Part shown: positions 8,952-16,472 of the stretch, piece by piece | Position numbering within the stretch: position 1 is the stretch's first letter | How the letters are laid out: the number at the start of each line of letters is the position of its first letter | Assembly (NCBI RefSeq): GCF_007830515.1 | Contig: NZ_VLKT01000020.1 | Coordinates: 58,333-122,332 of the forward strand | DNA from: Mesorhizobium tianshanense | GTDB lineage: Bacteria > Pseudomonadota > Alphaproteobacteria > Rhizobiales > Rhizobiaceae | Length of the DNA stretch: 64,000 nt | Direction of reading: 5' to 3' | The notes under the pieces: model-generated | What the model saw: only the letters and a program-made list of their open reading frames with translations | Database searches by the model: none | What the model was told of the DNA's origin: nothing | Translations under genes and position numbers: made by a program

Positions 8952-9986
8952 TCAGCCCCAGCACTTGGCCAGGCCTTCCTTGGTGTCGATGGACTTCACA
9001 CCGTCTGCCGGCTTGTCGGTCACGAGGTTGACGCCGGTGTCGAAGAAATCCTTGCCTTCGGTCGGCTTGGGCTTCGTCCCGTCCTTGGCGAAAGCGGCGA
9101 TTGCCTCGATGCCGAGTGCCGCCATCTGCAGCGGATATTGCTGTGAGGTCGCGCCGATCACGCCTTCCGCGACCGATTTCACGCCGGGGCAGCCGCCGTC
9201 AACCGACACGATCAGCACGTTGCCTTCGAGGCCCACGGCCTTGAGCGCCTGGTAGGCGCCGACGGCTGCCGGCTCGTTGATGGTGTGGATGACGTTGATG
9301 CCGGGGTCCTTCTGGAGAAGGTTCTCCATCGCCTTGCGGCCGCCTTCCTCGTTGCCGTTGGTGACGTCGTGGCCGACGATGCGCGGATCGTCCTCGTCGC
9401 CAATCTTGTTGGGATCCTTCACGTCGATGCCATAGCCCATCATGAAGCCCTGGTCGCGCAGCACGTCCACCGTCGGCTGCGAGGGTGTCAGGTCGAGGAA
9501 GCCGATCTTTGCATCCTTCGCGCCGTCGCCGAGCGTCGCGGCGGCCCACGCGCCGATCAGCTTGCCAGCCTCCAGGTTGTCCGTCGCGAAGGTCGCGTCG
9601 GCAGCGTCAAGCGGATCAAGCGGCGTGTCCAGCGCTATCACGAGCAGGCCGGCGTCACGTGCCTTCTTCACCGCCGGGACGATGCCCTTGGTGTCCGACG
9701 CGGTGATCAGGATGCCCTTGGCGCCGTCGGCGATGCAGCTTTCGATCGCCGCCACCTGGCTCTCACTGTCGCCGTCGATCTTGCCGGCGTAGGCCTTGAG
9801 GTCGACGCCGAGTTCCTTGGCCTTCGCCGAGGCGCCTTCCTTCATCTTGACGAAGAAGGGATTGGTGTCGGTCTTGGTGATCAGGCAGGCGCCGACGTCG
9901 GCGGCGGACGCCGCCGAAGTGAACGCCATCAGACCCAGTCCGGCCGCCGCGAAAACGGTGGACTTCAGTAGTGCTTTTTTGGTCAC
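8952..9986 (-). CDS. frcB: Fructose-type ABC transporter, periplasmic binding protein
   Basis: Periplasmic sugar-binding protein of 344 residues. It begins with a classic Sec signal peptide (KKALLKSTVFAAAGLGLMAF, cleavage expected after SAASA). The mature part matches my memory of Sinorhizobium FrcB almost block for block: ACLITKTDTNPFFVKMKEG, FLDLTPSQPTVDVLRDQGFM and DDPRIVGHDVTNGNEEGG. I chose a GTG start at 9986 because GGGAGG lies 7 nt upstream and the signal peptide begins there; the longer reading adds 47 residues that do not look secretory. It is the first gene of frcBCA and divergent from frcR. Confidence 0.93.
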   Translation of the reverse strand: MTKKALLKSTVFAAAGLGLMAFTSAASAADVGACLITKTDTNPFFVKMKEGASAKAKELGVDLKAYAGKIDGDSESQVAAIESCIADGAKGILITASDTKGIVPAVKKARDAGLLVIALDTPLDPLDAADATFATDNLEAGKLIGAWAAATLGDGAKDAKIGFLDLTPSQPTVDVLRDQGFMMGYGIDVKDPNKIGDEDDPRIVGHDVTNGNEEGGRKAMENLLQKDPGINVIHTINEPAAVGAYQALKAVGLEGNVLIVSVDGGCPGVKSVAEGVIGATSQQYPLQMAALGIEAIAAFAKDGTKPKPTEGKDFFDTGVNLVTDKPADGVKSIDTKEGLAKCWG

Positions 9987-10072
9987 GATTTTCCTCCCAG
10001 TGGATCCATTCCGGCATCCAGACGACTTTTCCCAGCGCCGATGCCTGCCCCAACAGAATACCAGGCCGAGGT

Positions 10073-10114
10073 CGCTGTCAATAATTAAATCACTCTTATT
10101 TATTATTGACAGCG
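10073..10114. promoter_or_regulatory. Perfect 13-bp inverted repeat, candidate ROK operator and divergent promoter
   Basis: CGCTGTCAATAAT (10073-10085) and ATTATTGACAGCG (10102-10114) are exact reverse complements separated by 16 bp, in the frcB/frcR intergenic region. Each arm contains TTGACA facing outward (10082-10077 minus, 10106-10111 plus), so the repeat holds plausible -35 elements for both genes. TATTCT at 10061-10056 could be the -10 for frcB, with a short 15-bp spacing. The layout fits a site where the adjacent ROK protein represses both directions. Confidence 0.7.
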
Positions 10115-10174
10115 TTGCATCGTTCACCCATTCTGGCTCAAAAGCATTGAGGGGAAAAGACGGGAGGAACAGGG

Positions 10175-11401
10175 GTGGAGACCGGCATTACGAGGCACGG
10201 TTCGCCCGAGGCAGCCGAAAGCCGAATTCATCGCGGCACCAACCAGAGCGGCATGCGCGACCACAATGAGCGGCTGGTGCTGTCGCTTGTGCGTCAGCAC
10301 GGCAGCCTGGCCAAATCCGACATTGCGCGCATGACTGGACTTTCGGCCCAGACGGTTTCGGTCATCATGCGCGAGCTCGAGGTGGACAACCTCCTCGTCC
10401 GCCAGGCGCCGTTGCGCGGCAAGATCGGCCAGCCTTCCATTCCGATGGCGCTCAATCCCGATGGCGCCTATTTCATCGGCCTGAAGATCGGCCGTCGCAG
10501 CGCCGAACTCGTGCTGATCGATTTCCTCGGCAACGTGCGCTCCATGCTGCAGCATTCCTACCGCTATCCGGCACCGCGCGAGACGGTCGAATTCGTCACC
10601 TCCGGCATGAAGACGATGCGCGGCGAACTCACCCCGGCGCAGGACAAGCGCATTGCCGGACTTGGCATCGCCATGCCGTTCGAATTGTGGAACTGGGCCG
10701 ATACGGCAGGTGCGCCGCGCGACGTCATGGACGAATGGCGCCACCGCGACATCCGCGCCGACATCCAGGCGCAGTGCGAGTTCCCGGTCTACCTACAGAA
10801 CGACGCCACGTCGGCTTGCGGCGCTGAACTGGTGTTCGGCAAGGCGGGTGCGGCGCGCGACTTCGTCTATTTCTATATTGGTGCCTTCGCCGGCGGTGGC
10901 ATCGTGCTGAACGGTCACCTTTTCGGAGGGCCGACCGGCAATGCCGGCGCTCTTGGTTCGATGCCGGTGCCCGGACCGGACGGCAAGCCGACCCAATTGA
11001 TCGACGTGGCATCGATCGCCATGCTGGAAAAGGCTCTCAACGCGCGCGGCGTCGAGGCCTCGCATCTGTGGACGTCACCGGAGGATTGGGGCGAGATCGG
11101 CGTGGAGCTCGACGACTGGATCGCCTGCGCCTCGCGGGCGCTCGCCTATGCCATCGTGGCGGCGTCCTCGGTTATCGATTTCGAGGCAGCAGTGATCGAC
11201 GGATGGATGCCGAAGGCCGTGCGGCGCCGGCTCGTCAATGCCGTTATCGAAGCCATCGGCAAGATCGACGGCGAAGGCCTGAAGCTCCCAGCCGTTCGCG
11301 AGGGGACTGTGGGCATTCATGCACGTGCCCTGGGCGGCGCCAGCCTGCCGCTTTCCGAGCGCTTCCTCATTGGTTCGACCATGATTTCCAGGAGCACCTG
11401 A
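10175..11401 (+). CDS. frcR: ROK-family transcriptional regulator, likely FrcR
   Basis: Sugar-responsive regulator of 408 residues with an N-terminal winged helix-turn-helix (GSLAKSDIARMTGLSAQTVS, about 44-63) and a C-terminal ROK sugar-kinase-like domain. The GTG start at 10175 has GGGAGGA about 10 nt upstream. It is divergent from frcBCA and lies directly upstream of the fructokinase, as in the Sinorhizobium frc locus, so fructose-dependent control of frcBCA is the likely role. The usual ROK zinc motif C-x-C-G-x(2)-G-C is missing: the region after NGHLFGGPTGNAGALGSMPV has no cysteines. That may be normal for this subgroup. Confidence 0.85.
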   Translation: METGITRHGSPEAAESRIHRGTNQSGMRDHNERLVLSLVRQHGSLAKSDIARMTGLSAQTVSVIMRELEVDNLLVRQAPLRGKIGQPSIPMALNPDGAYFIGLKIGRRSAELVLIDFLGNVRSMLQHSYRYPAPRETVEFVTSGMKTMRGELTPAQDKRIAGLGIAMPFELWNWADTAGAPRDVMDEWRHRDIRADIQAQCEFPVYLQNDATSACGAELVFGKAGAARDFVYFYIGAFAGGGIVLNGHLFGGPTGNAGALGSMPVPGPDGKPTQLIDVASIAMLEKALNARGVEASHLWTSPEDWGEIGVELDDWIACASRALAYAIVAASSVIDFEAAVIDGWMPKAVRRRLVNAVIEAIGKIDGEGLKLPAVREGTVGIHARALGGASLPLSERFLIGSTMISRST

Positions 11402-11402
11402 A

Positions 11403-11582
11403 ATGGAGACGATCCGCGCCAAGCACGCGCCGGACCGCAAGATGGTTGCGCTTGCCAGCGCCGACTTCTATCTACGGATCAGGTTCACGCACGCGATCGT
11501 CGCGACACGCGAGCCGCGGCTTTACGCAAGTATTATCATCCGCAAGGATGATATCTATCCGCCGGAGAACAGGAAATCATGA
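11403..11582 (+). CDS. Small ORF between frcR and fructokinase, unknown
   Basis: A 59-codon ORF that begins 1 nt after the frcR stop (TGAaATG) and ends in TGA overlapping the fructokinase ATG (ATGA at 11579-11582). The product starts METIRAKHAPDRKMVALASA and is basic, with no membrane segment. Third codon positions are mostly G or C in the first half, as in neighbouring genes. I do not recognise it. It may encode a small protein or serve only for translational coupling between frcR and the kinase. Confidence 0.4.
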   Translation: METIRAKHAPDRKMVALASADFYLRIRFTHAIVATREPRLYASIIIRKDDIYPPENRKS

Positions 11583-12502
11583 TCCTCTGTTGCGGCGAAG
11601 CCCTGATCGACATGCTGCCGCGCACCACGACAGAGGGCGAGCCGGCCTTTGCCCCCTATGTCGGCGGCGCGGTGTTCAATACGGCAATAGCGCTTGGCCG
11701 ACTGGGAGCGCCCGCTGGTTTCTTTTCCGGCCTGTCGTCGGATCTGTTCGGCGGCCAATTCAAGGACGCACTAAGGGCAAGCAAGGTTAGTTCCGCCTAT
11801 GCGCACACATCGCCCCGGCCGACCACTCTTGCCTTCGTGCGGCTGGACAACGGTCAGGCGACCTACACATTCTATGACGAAAACACAGCCGGACGCATGC
11901 TGACCATCGATGATCTGCCGGAACTCGGCAGCGAGGTTGAAGCCATGCTTTTCGGCGCCATCAGCCTGATCTCGGAGCCGGCCGGATCGGCCTATGAGGA
12001 ATTCATGCGGCGCGAGCACAGCCGCCGCGTCATGATGCTCGACCCCAACATCCGGCCAAATTTCATCCCGGACAAAGCCAAGCACCTCAGGCGCATCCGC
12101 TCGATGATGGCCATGGCCGACATCGTGAAGCTGTCGGACGAGGACCTCGACTGGTTCGGCGAAGCCGGCTCGCACGAGGACGTCGTTCGCAACTGGCTGG
12201 ATCGCGGCCCGACGCTGATCGTCGTCACCCATGGCTCAGAAGGCGCTGCCGGCTACACCAGGGATCACAAGGTCACGGTCGTGCCGGACAAGGTCAAGGT
12301 GGTCGATACGGTCGGCGCCGGCGACACGTTCAACGCCGGCATTCTGGCCTCGCTGCACGAGCAGGGCCTGCTGTCGAAGGATGTGATCGACAATCTGTCG
12401 GAAGACGCCATCCACAAGGCGCTGGCGCTCGGCGCCAAGGCTGCGGCGGTGACCGTGTCGCGGGCCGGCGCCAATCCGCCCTGGCGGCATGAAATCGCCT
12501 GA
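11579..12502 (+). CDS. frcK: PfkB-family sugar kinase, probable fructokinase
   Basis: Phosphorylates a sugar, most likely fructose to fructose-6-phosphate, after uptake by FrcBCA. It has 307 residues, a normal length. The first PfkB signature GGAVFNTAIALGRLGAPAGF lies near residues 29-48. The second, DTVGAGDTFNAGIL, starts near 242 and contains the catalytic Asp in GAGD. The start is supported by GAGAACAGG about 6 nt upstream. It lies downstream of frcR and the 59-codon ORF, with overlapping start and stop. The substrate is inferred from context; the family itself is certain. Confidence 0.9.
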   Translation: MILCCGEALIDMLPRTTTEGEPAFAPYVGGAVFNTAIALGRLGAPAGFFSGLSSDLFGGQFKDALRASKVSSAYAHTSPRPTTLAFVRLDNGQATYTFYDENTAGRMLTIDDLPELGSEVEAMLFGAISLISEPAGSAYEEFMRREHSRRVMMLDPNIRPNFIPDKAKHLRRIRSMMAMADIVKLSDEDLDWFGEAGSHEDVVRNWLDRGPTLIVVTHGSEGAAGYTRDHKVTVVPDKVKVVDTVGAGDTFNAGILASLHEQGLLSKDVIDNLSEDAIHKALALGAKAAAVTVSRAGANPPWRHEIA

Positions 12503-12746
12503 TTGGACGGCGACGCGCGCCGCTTGCCGATCACTTTATGTTTCGCCGGCCGGGCGCGATGCGATATGAAGACCGTAGGGTGCCCGACCAAGCCCGGATT
12601 TCCGGCGTCTTCAAGGAGGCGTCGAAAATCAGAGGTAACAGACTGCGACACTTGAGCAATTCGCGGTTTTACCCGGGCGGGTTTCTCGGCCGCGCCAAGT
12701 CTGCTACCAGCGGCCGGTTATCAGGCTATGACCTTTTGAGGCCGAC

Positions 12747-13889
12747 ATGCAGTTCATCGATCTTGGCGCGCAGCGCGAACGAATCCGCGACAGGCTGAAG
12801 GCAGCCATCGACCGCGTCGTCGACGAGGGACGCTATATACTGGGGCCCCAAGTCACCGAATTCGAGAACAAGCTCGCCGCCTATGTCGGCACCAAGCACG
12901 TCGTCGCCTGCGCCAACGGCACCGACGCATTGCTGCTGCCGCTGTTTGCGGCTGGCATCGGCCCGGGTGATGCGGTGTTCGTCCCGAGCTTCACCTTCGC
13001 CGCCACGGCGGAAGTGGTGGCGCTGGCCAAGGCCGAGCCGGTTTTCGTCGACGTCGATCCCAACACCTACAATATCGACGTCGCCAGCCTCGAGGCGGCC
13101 ATCGCCATGATCAAGGCGGAAGGCCGGCTGAAGCCAAGGGCGATCATTCCAGTCGACCTGTTCGGGCTCGCCGCCGATTACGAGGCGATCATGGCAATAG
13201 CCAACCGCGAAGGGCTGATGGTGATCGAGGATGCCGCGCAGGCGATCGGCGGCTCCATCGGCGGCAAGATGTGCGGTTCGTTCGGCGCGGTCGGCTCGAC
13301 CAGCTTCTACCCGGCAAAGCCGCTTGGCTGCTATGGCGATGGCGGCGCGATGTTCACCAATGATGATGCGCTGGCCGAACAGCTGCGCTCGTTCGCCTTC
13401 CACGGCAAGGGCGAAACCCAATATGACAATGTCCGCGTCGGCATCAACTCGCGGCTCGACACACTGCAGGCAGCGATCCTGATCGAGAAGCTGGCCATTC
13501 TCGAAGACGAGATGGTTGCCCGGCAAGCGGTCGCCAATCGATATGCCAAAGGCCTTGGCGACATCGTCACGGCGGCGCGCAATCTGGACGGCGGCCGTTC
13601 AGCCTGGGCGCAATATGCCATCGAGACGCCGAAGCGCGACGGGCTCAAGGCGCATCTCGGGGAAAAGGGCATTCCTTCGGTCATCTATTATGTGAAACCC
13701 CTGCATAGCCAGATCGCCTACCGCGACTATCCGCGCACTCCGACCGGCCTTGCCGTTTCGGAGGAGTTGCCGAATCACATACTGTGCTTGCCCATGCATC
13801 CTTATCTGAGCGAGGCCGACCAGGACCGGATCATCGAGACGATCCGTAACTATATCGGGTCGAATTCGGCGCACGTAGCCGCCGCTTAA
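12747..13889 (+). CDS. DegT/DnrJ/EryC1-family sugar aminotransferase
   Basis: PLP-dependent enzyme of 380 residues that normally transfers an amino group to a keto-sugar nucleotide. Family blocks are present: FIDLGAQRERIRDRLKAAID at the N-terminus, ANGTDALLLPL, DAAQAIGG and TSFYPAKPLGCYGDGG, whose lysine (about residue 191) binds PLP. ARNLDGGRSAWAQYAIETPK and NHILCLPMHPYLS follow. It stands alone between frcK (244-bp gap) and the accessory patch, so its sugar substrate cannot be read from context. A link to surface polysaccharide synthesis is likely from the family. The ATG is preceded by TTTTGAGG. Confidence 0.9.
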   Translation: MQFIDLGAQRERIRDRLKAAIDRVVDEGRYILGPQVTEFENKLAAYVGTKHVVACANGTDALLLPLFAAGIGPGDAVFVPSFTFAATAEVVALAKAEPVFVDVDPNTYNIDVASLEAAIAMIKAEGRLKPRAIIPVDLFGLAADYEAIMAIANREGLMVIEDAAQAIGGSIGGKMCGSFGAVGSTSFYPAKPLGCYGDGGAMFTNDDALAEQLRSFAFHGKGETQYDNVRVGINSRLDTLQAAILIEKLAILEDEMVARQAVANRYAKGLGDIVTAARNLDGGRSAWAQYAIETPKRDGLKAHLGEKGIPSVIYYVKPLHSQIAYRDYPRTPTGLAVSEELPNHILCLPMHPYLSEADQDRIIETIRNYIGSNSAHVAAA

Positions 13890-13912
13890 AGTGTCTTCAG
13901 AGCCCGTTGCAT

Positions 13913-14168
13913 CTACATTGGATGTGACGGAACGGATTCGCCCGCCAGCCTGCCTTGTGTCACCCCGCCATCACTGACCATGCTGCGCCCTGTGATCGAG
14001 CCGGCATTCCGAAGATGCAAGGAAGGAATTGATGCCGTCAATATCGGGCTGACCGATGCGGGCGAGAGGCGTCGCCACTATCTGCCGCGTCCTGAGCTCC
14101 GCAGCGCGCGAATGCACATTTTGCAGGTGCCGTGCAAATCGCGGAGGCGCTAGGTAGAATATCGACAA
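13913..14168 (-). pseudogene. Short-chain dehydrogenase C-terminal remnant
   Basis: On the minus strand one frame reads AELRTRQIVATPLARIGQPD and then SFLASSE, the usual SDR C-terminal pattern (TPLxRxGxPxxIA...FLASxE). A second frame continues with GSITGRSMVSDGGVTQG, the expected end (xxxTGxxxxVDGG). The two halves are in different frames, so there is at least one frameshift, and the NAD-binding N-terminal half is absent. This is a decayed 3' fragment, non-functional as read. Confidence 0.7.
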
Positions 14169-14189
14169 TCAGGTACCTTGGAACTTCCA

Positions 14190-14444
14190 ATGGCACTGAG
14201 CATCAAAGACCCCGAGACCGAACAGCTCGCCCGCACCCTCGCCGAGCGCACTGGCGAGACGTTCACAATTGCCACCAGGCGTGCACTTGAGGAGCGGCTG
14301 CGCCGCATCGGCTCTGATGCCCGTAAGGCCGCACTTCTGGAGGATCTAGCCGCGAGCCGGCGGCGCTGGAGCGCCCTACCCGTCCTCGACAATCGTAGCG
14401 CCGGCGAGATCATCGGCTACGACGAGAACGGGCTGCCGAACTGA
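14190..14444 (+). CDS. vapB: VapB-type antitoxin
   Basis: Antitoxin and DNA-binding protein of 84 residues, of the type that pairs with PIN-domain VapC toxins in rhizobia. It starts MALSIKDPETEQLARTLAER, followed by TGETFTIATRRALEERLRRI, and ends YDENGLPN, a recognisable pattern for this family. Its stop overlaps the vapC start (TGATG, 14442-14446). The antitoxin is intact while the toxin frame is broken, so it is probably an orphan that may still bind its own promoter or act on other VapC toxins. Confidence 0.85.
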   Translation: MALSIKDPETEQLARTLAERTGETFTIATRRALEERLRRIGSDARKAALLEDLAASRRRWSALPVLDNRSAGEIIGYDENGLPN

Positions 14445-14629
14445 TGGTCATCGACACTTCGGCAATTGTCGCGATCACACTCGACGAGCCTGAGGCGCCT
14501 TCCTTTGAGCAGCGCATCGCTGACAAATCCCGTCCGCCTCATCTCGGCCGCAACTGTGCTTAAGGCCGCTATGGTGCCATGGTGATTGAGACCCGCCTCG
14601 GAGAGCCGGGCGGCAGCGAGCTCGCATAG
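14444..14629 (+). pseudogene. vapC: vapC toxin, frameshifted and truncated
   Basis: It starts MVIDTSAIVAITLDEPEAPS with the first PIN acidic residue (D4), then loses frame. The next piece, VRLISAATVLKAAMV, is in a second frame and MVIETRLGEPGGSELA is in a third, ending in TAG at 14627-14629. A short repeat (ATGGTG...ATGGTG) sits at the second break. The remaining two thirds of a normal ~130-residue VapC, including the other acidic residues, is missing. Non-functional as read. Confidence 0.8.
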
Positions 14630-14641
14630 CGCCCAAACATC

Positions 14642-14699
14642 TTTTTTCATGAAATTAGCATTGCAGAATCATTTTTCATATAATAGTGTCATTTTTCAG
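14642..14699 (+). promoter_or_regulatory. Candidate fic promoter with repeated TTTTTCA boxes
   Basis: A perfect -10 hexamer TATAAT lies at 14679-14684. ATTTTTCA occurs at 14671-14678 and again at 14691-14698, 20 bp apart, flanking the -10. TTTTTTCAT at 14642-14650 is a third copy. The palindrome TTTCATGAAA lies at 14645-14654, and TTTCATGAA recurs at 14743-14751 over the fic start codon. The AT-rich stretch contrasts with the GC-rich surroundings. The spacing suggests an operator for a repressor. Confidence 0.45.
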
Positions 14700-14746
14700 G
14701 ATCGGCTCTCGATGAGATCAAAATTCACACACCAAACACAAGTTTC

Positions 14747-16291
14747 ATGAACACACCGGAACAGTATCAATTTTCAGGACCGGTTACCGTTTTTCAGGAA
14801 ACCCGCCTTCCTGAGAAGGCGACACCAGCCGGCTACAGTGCCCTGATCGATGCGTACAAGGTTGCCGTGCCGTTGCCCCGCACGCTGTCGGCCACCGGCG
14901 AACATCACCGTATCATTGAGCGGGACGGCTGGCGCATCATGACGCCCCGGCACGCGCCGCATCCGACACTTGACGGGCACCTGACCTTCGCGCTCAAGTA
15001 CGAAGGTCTCGATCTGGCCATCCTCAAGCGGCTGTTCCAAGCGACGGGCCCGGCGCCGATCGAAGCGCTCGTCCGTGAAAGTCCGACCGGCAGCTATGCC
15101 CGCCGCATCTGGTTTCTGTATGAATGGCTGACCAAGTCGCGACTTGATTTGCCTGACGCGAACGCTGGTCGCTACGCTCCGGTTGTCGATCCAGACCTGC
15201 AATGGGCAGCGCAGGAGCAAACTGCTCCGCGCTACCGCGTGAAGGACAATCTCCCCGGCACGCCGGATTTCTGTCCGCTGGTGTTCCGCACCAAGGCCCT
15301 CGAGGAGTTCGTCGGCCTCGACCTTCCGCAGCGCGCGCAGGCGATTGTCGCGGACGTGCCGCGCGACCTCCTTGTGCGGACCGCCGCCTTCCTTTTGCTC
15401 AAGGACTCGCGATCAAGTTACGCGATCGAGGGTGAGCGGCCGCCGCACGACCGCATCCAGCGCTGGGGCCGCGCCATCGGTGAGGCCGGCCGCCAGCCGA
15501 TCGATCGCGATGAGTTGCTGCGCCTGCAGAGAATTGTTCTCGGAGATGCCCGCTTTGTGAAGCTCGGCTTCCGGCAAGAGGGAGGCTTCGTCGGCGAGCA
15601 TGACCGTGACAATCGCATGCCGCTACCCGATCATATCAGCGCCCGCCCCGAGGACTTGTCGTCGCTGATCGAGGGAATGGCCGCTTTCGACCGCGGCCGC
15701 GCGCAGGGCCTCGATGCGGTGATCGCCGCGGCGATCCTCGCCTTCGGGTTTGTCTATATCCATCCGTTCGAAGATGGAAACGGCCGCATTCACCGCTACC
15801 TGATCCATCACGTGCTTGCAGCGCGCGGCTTCAACCCGCCCGGGTTCGTGTTCCCCGTTTCGGCCGCGATTCTGGAGCATATCGATCAGTATCGGCGGGT
15901 GCTTGAGAGTTACTCGCAGCGCCTGCTGCCGCTGATCGAATGGGAATCCACGCCCCAATTCAATGTCCGCGTCCTGAACGAAACTGGGGATTTTTATCGC
16001 TTCTTCGACGCGACACCGCACGCGGAGTTCCTCTACGCCTGCGTCCAGAGGACGATCGAACGCGATCTTCCCGATGAAACCGCCTTCCTACGCCGCTATG
16101 ATCAGTTCCGGCAGCAGGTCGACTCTTTCATCGACATGCCAGAACACCTGACCGATCTGCTCTTCCGCTTCCTTCACCAGAACGGCGGCCGCCTTTCGAA
16201 CCGCGCCCGCGAAAAGGAATTCGCCGCGCTGACGGATGGCGAAGCAGAACGGATCGAGGCGATCTACCAGCAGACCTTCGGCTCCGACTAG
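14747..16291 (+). CDS. Fic-domain protein, class II (N-terminal inhibitory motif)
   Basis: Probable AMPylator that transfers AMP from ATP to a target protein. It has 514 residues. The Fic core motif HPFEDGNGRIHR is complete at residues 339-350 (His339 catalytic). The inhibitory motif (S/T)xxxE(G/N) is present as S-Y-A-I-E-G at 224-229, upstream of the core, so this is the self-inhibited class II type rather than one needing a separate antitoxin. A DUF4172-like N-terminal region and a C-terminal winged-helix-like segment (LTDLLFRFLHQNGGRLSNRA) flank the core. It lies next to the vapB/vapC remnant in a small accessory patch. The cellular target is unknown. Confidence 0.9.
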   Translation: MNTPEQYQFSGPVTVFQETRLPEKATPAGYSALIDAYKVAVPLPRTLSATGEHHRIIERDGWRIMTPRHAPHPTLDGHLTFALKYEGLDLAILKRLFQATGPAPIEALVRESPTGSYARRIWFLYEWLTKSRLDLPDANAGRYAPVVDPDLQWAAQEQTAPRYRVKDNLPGTPDFCPLVFRTKALEEFVGLDLPQRAQAIVADVPRDLLVRTAAFLLLKDSRSSYAIEGERPPHDRIQRWGRAIGEAGRQPIDRDELLRLQRIVLGDARFVKLGFRQEGGFVGEHDRDNRMPLPDHISARPEDLSSLIEGMAAFDRGRAQGLDAVIAAAILAFGFVYIHPFEDGNGRIHRYLIHHVLAARGFNPPGFVFPVSAAILEHIDQYRRVLESYSQRLLPLIEWESTPQFNVRVLNETGDFYRFFDATPHAEFLYACVQRTIERDLPDETAFLRRYDQFRQQVDSFIDMPEHLTDLLFRFLHQNGGRLSNRAREKEFAALTDGEAERIEAIYQQTFGSD

Positions 16292-16472
16292 AGCCACGAA
16301 TATCTGTTACGTCGCACCTCCCGCGTCGAGCCGGGCCAAACTTTACTTCGAAGGCTATCGCGGAACGCCCCGCCGGCCCGAGGCATGGCAGACGACCCGC
16401 GCAGCGATCCTGCTGCCGTAGCTTGAGGAGCGTCCGCGGCGGCCCCCTGCAGGGCCAGCGACGCTGTAATCG

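Noticed and set aside
16292..16472. Possible gene remnant between fic and cysQ
   Set aside because: Short frames only, no family pattern in any of them.
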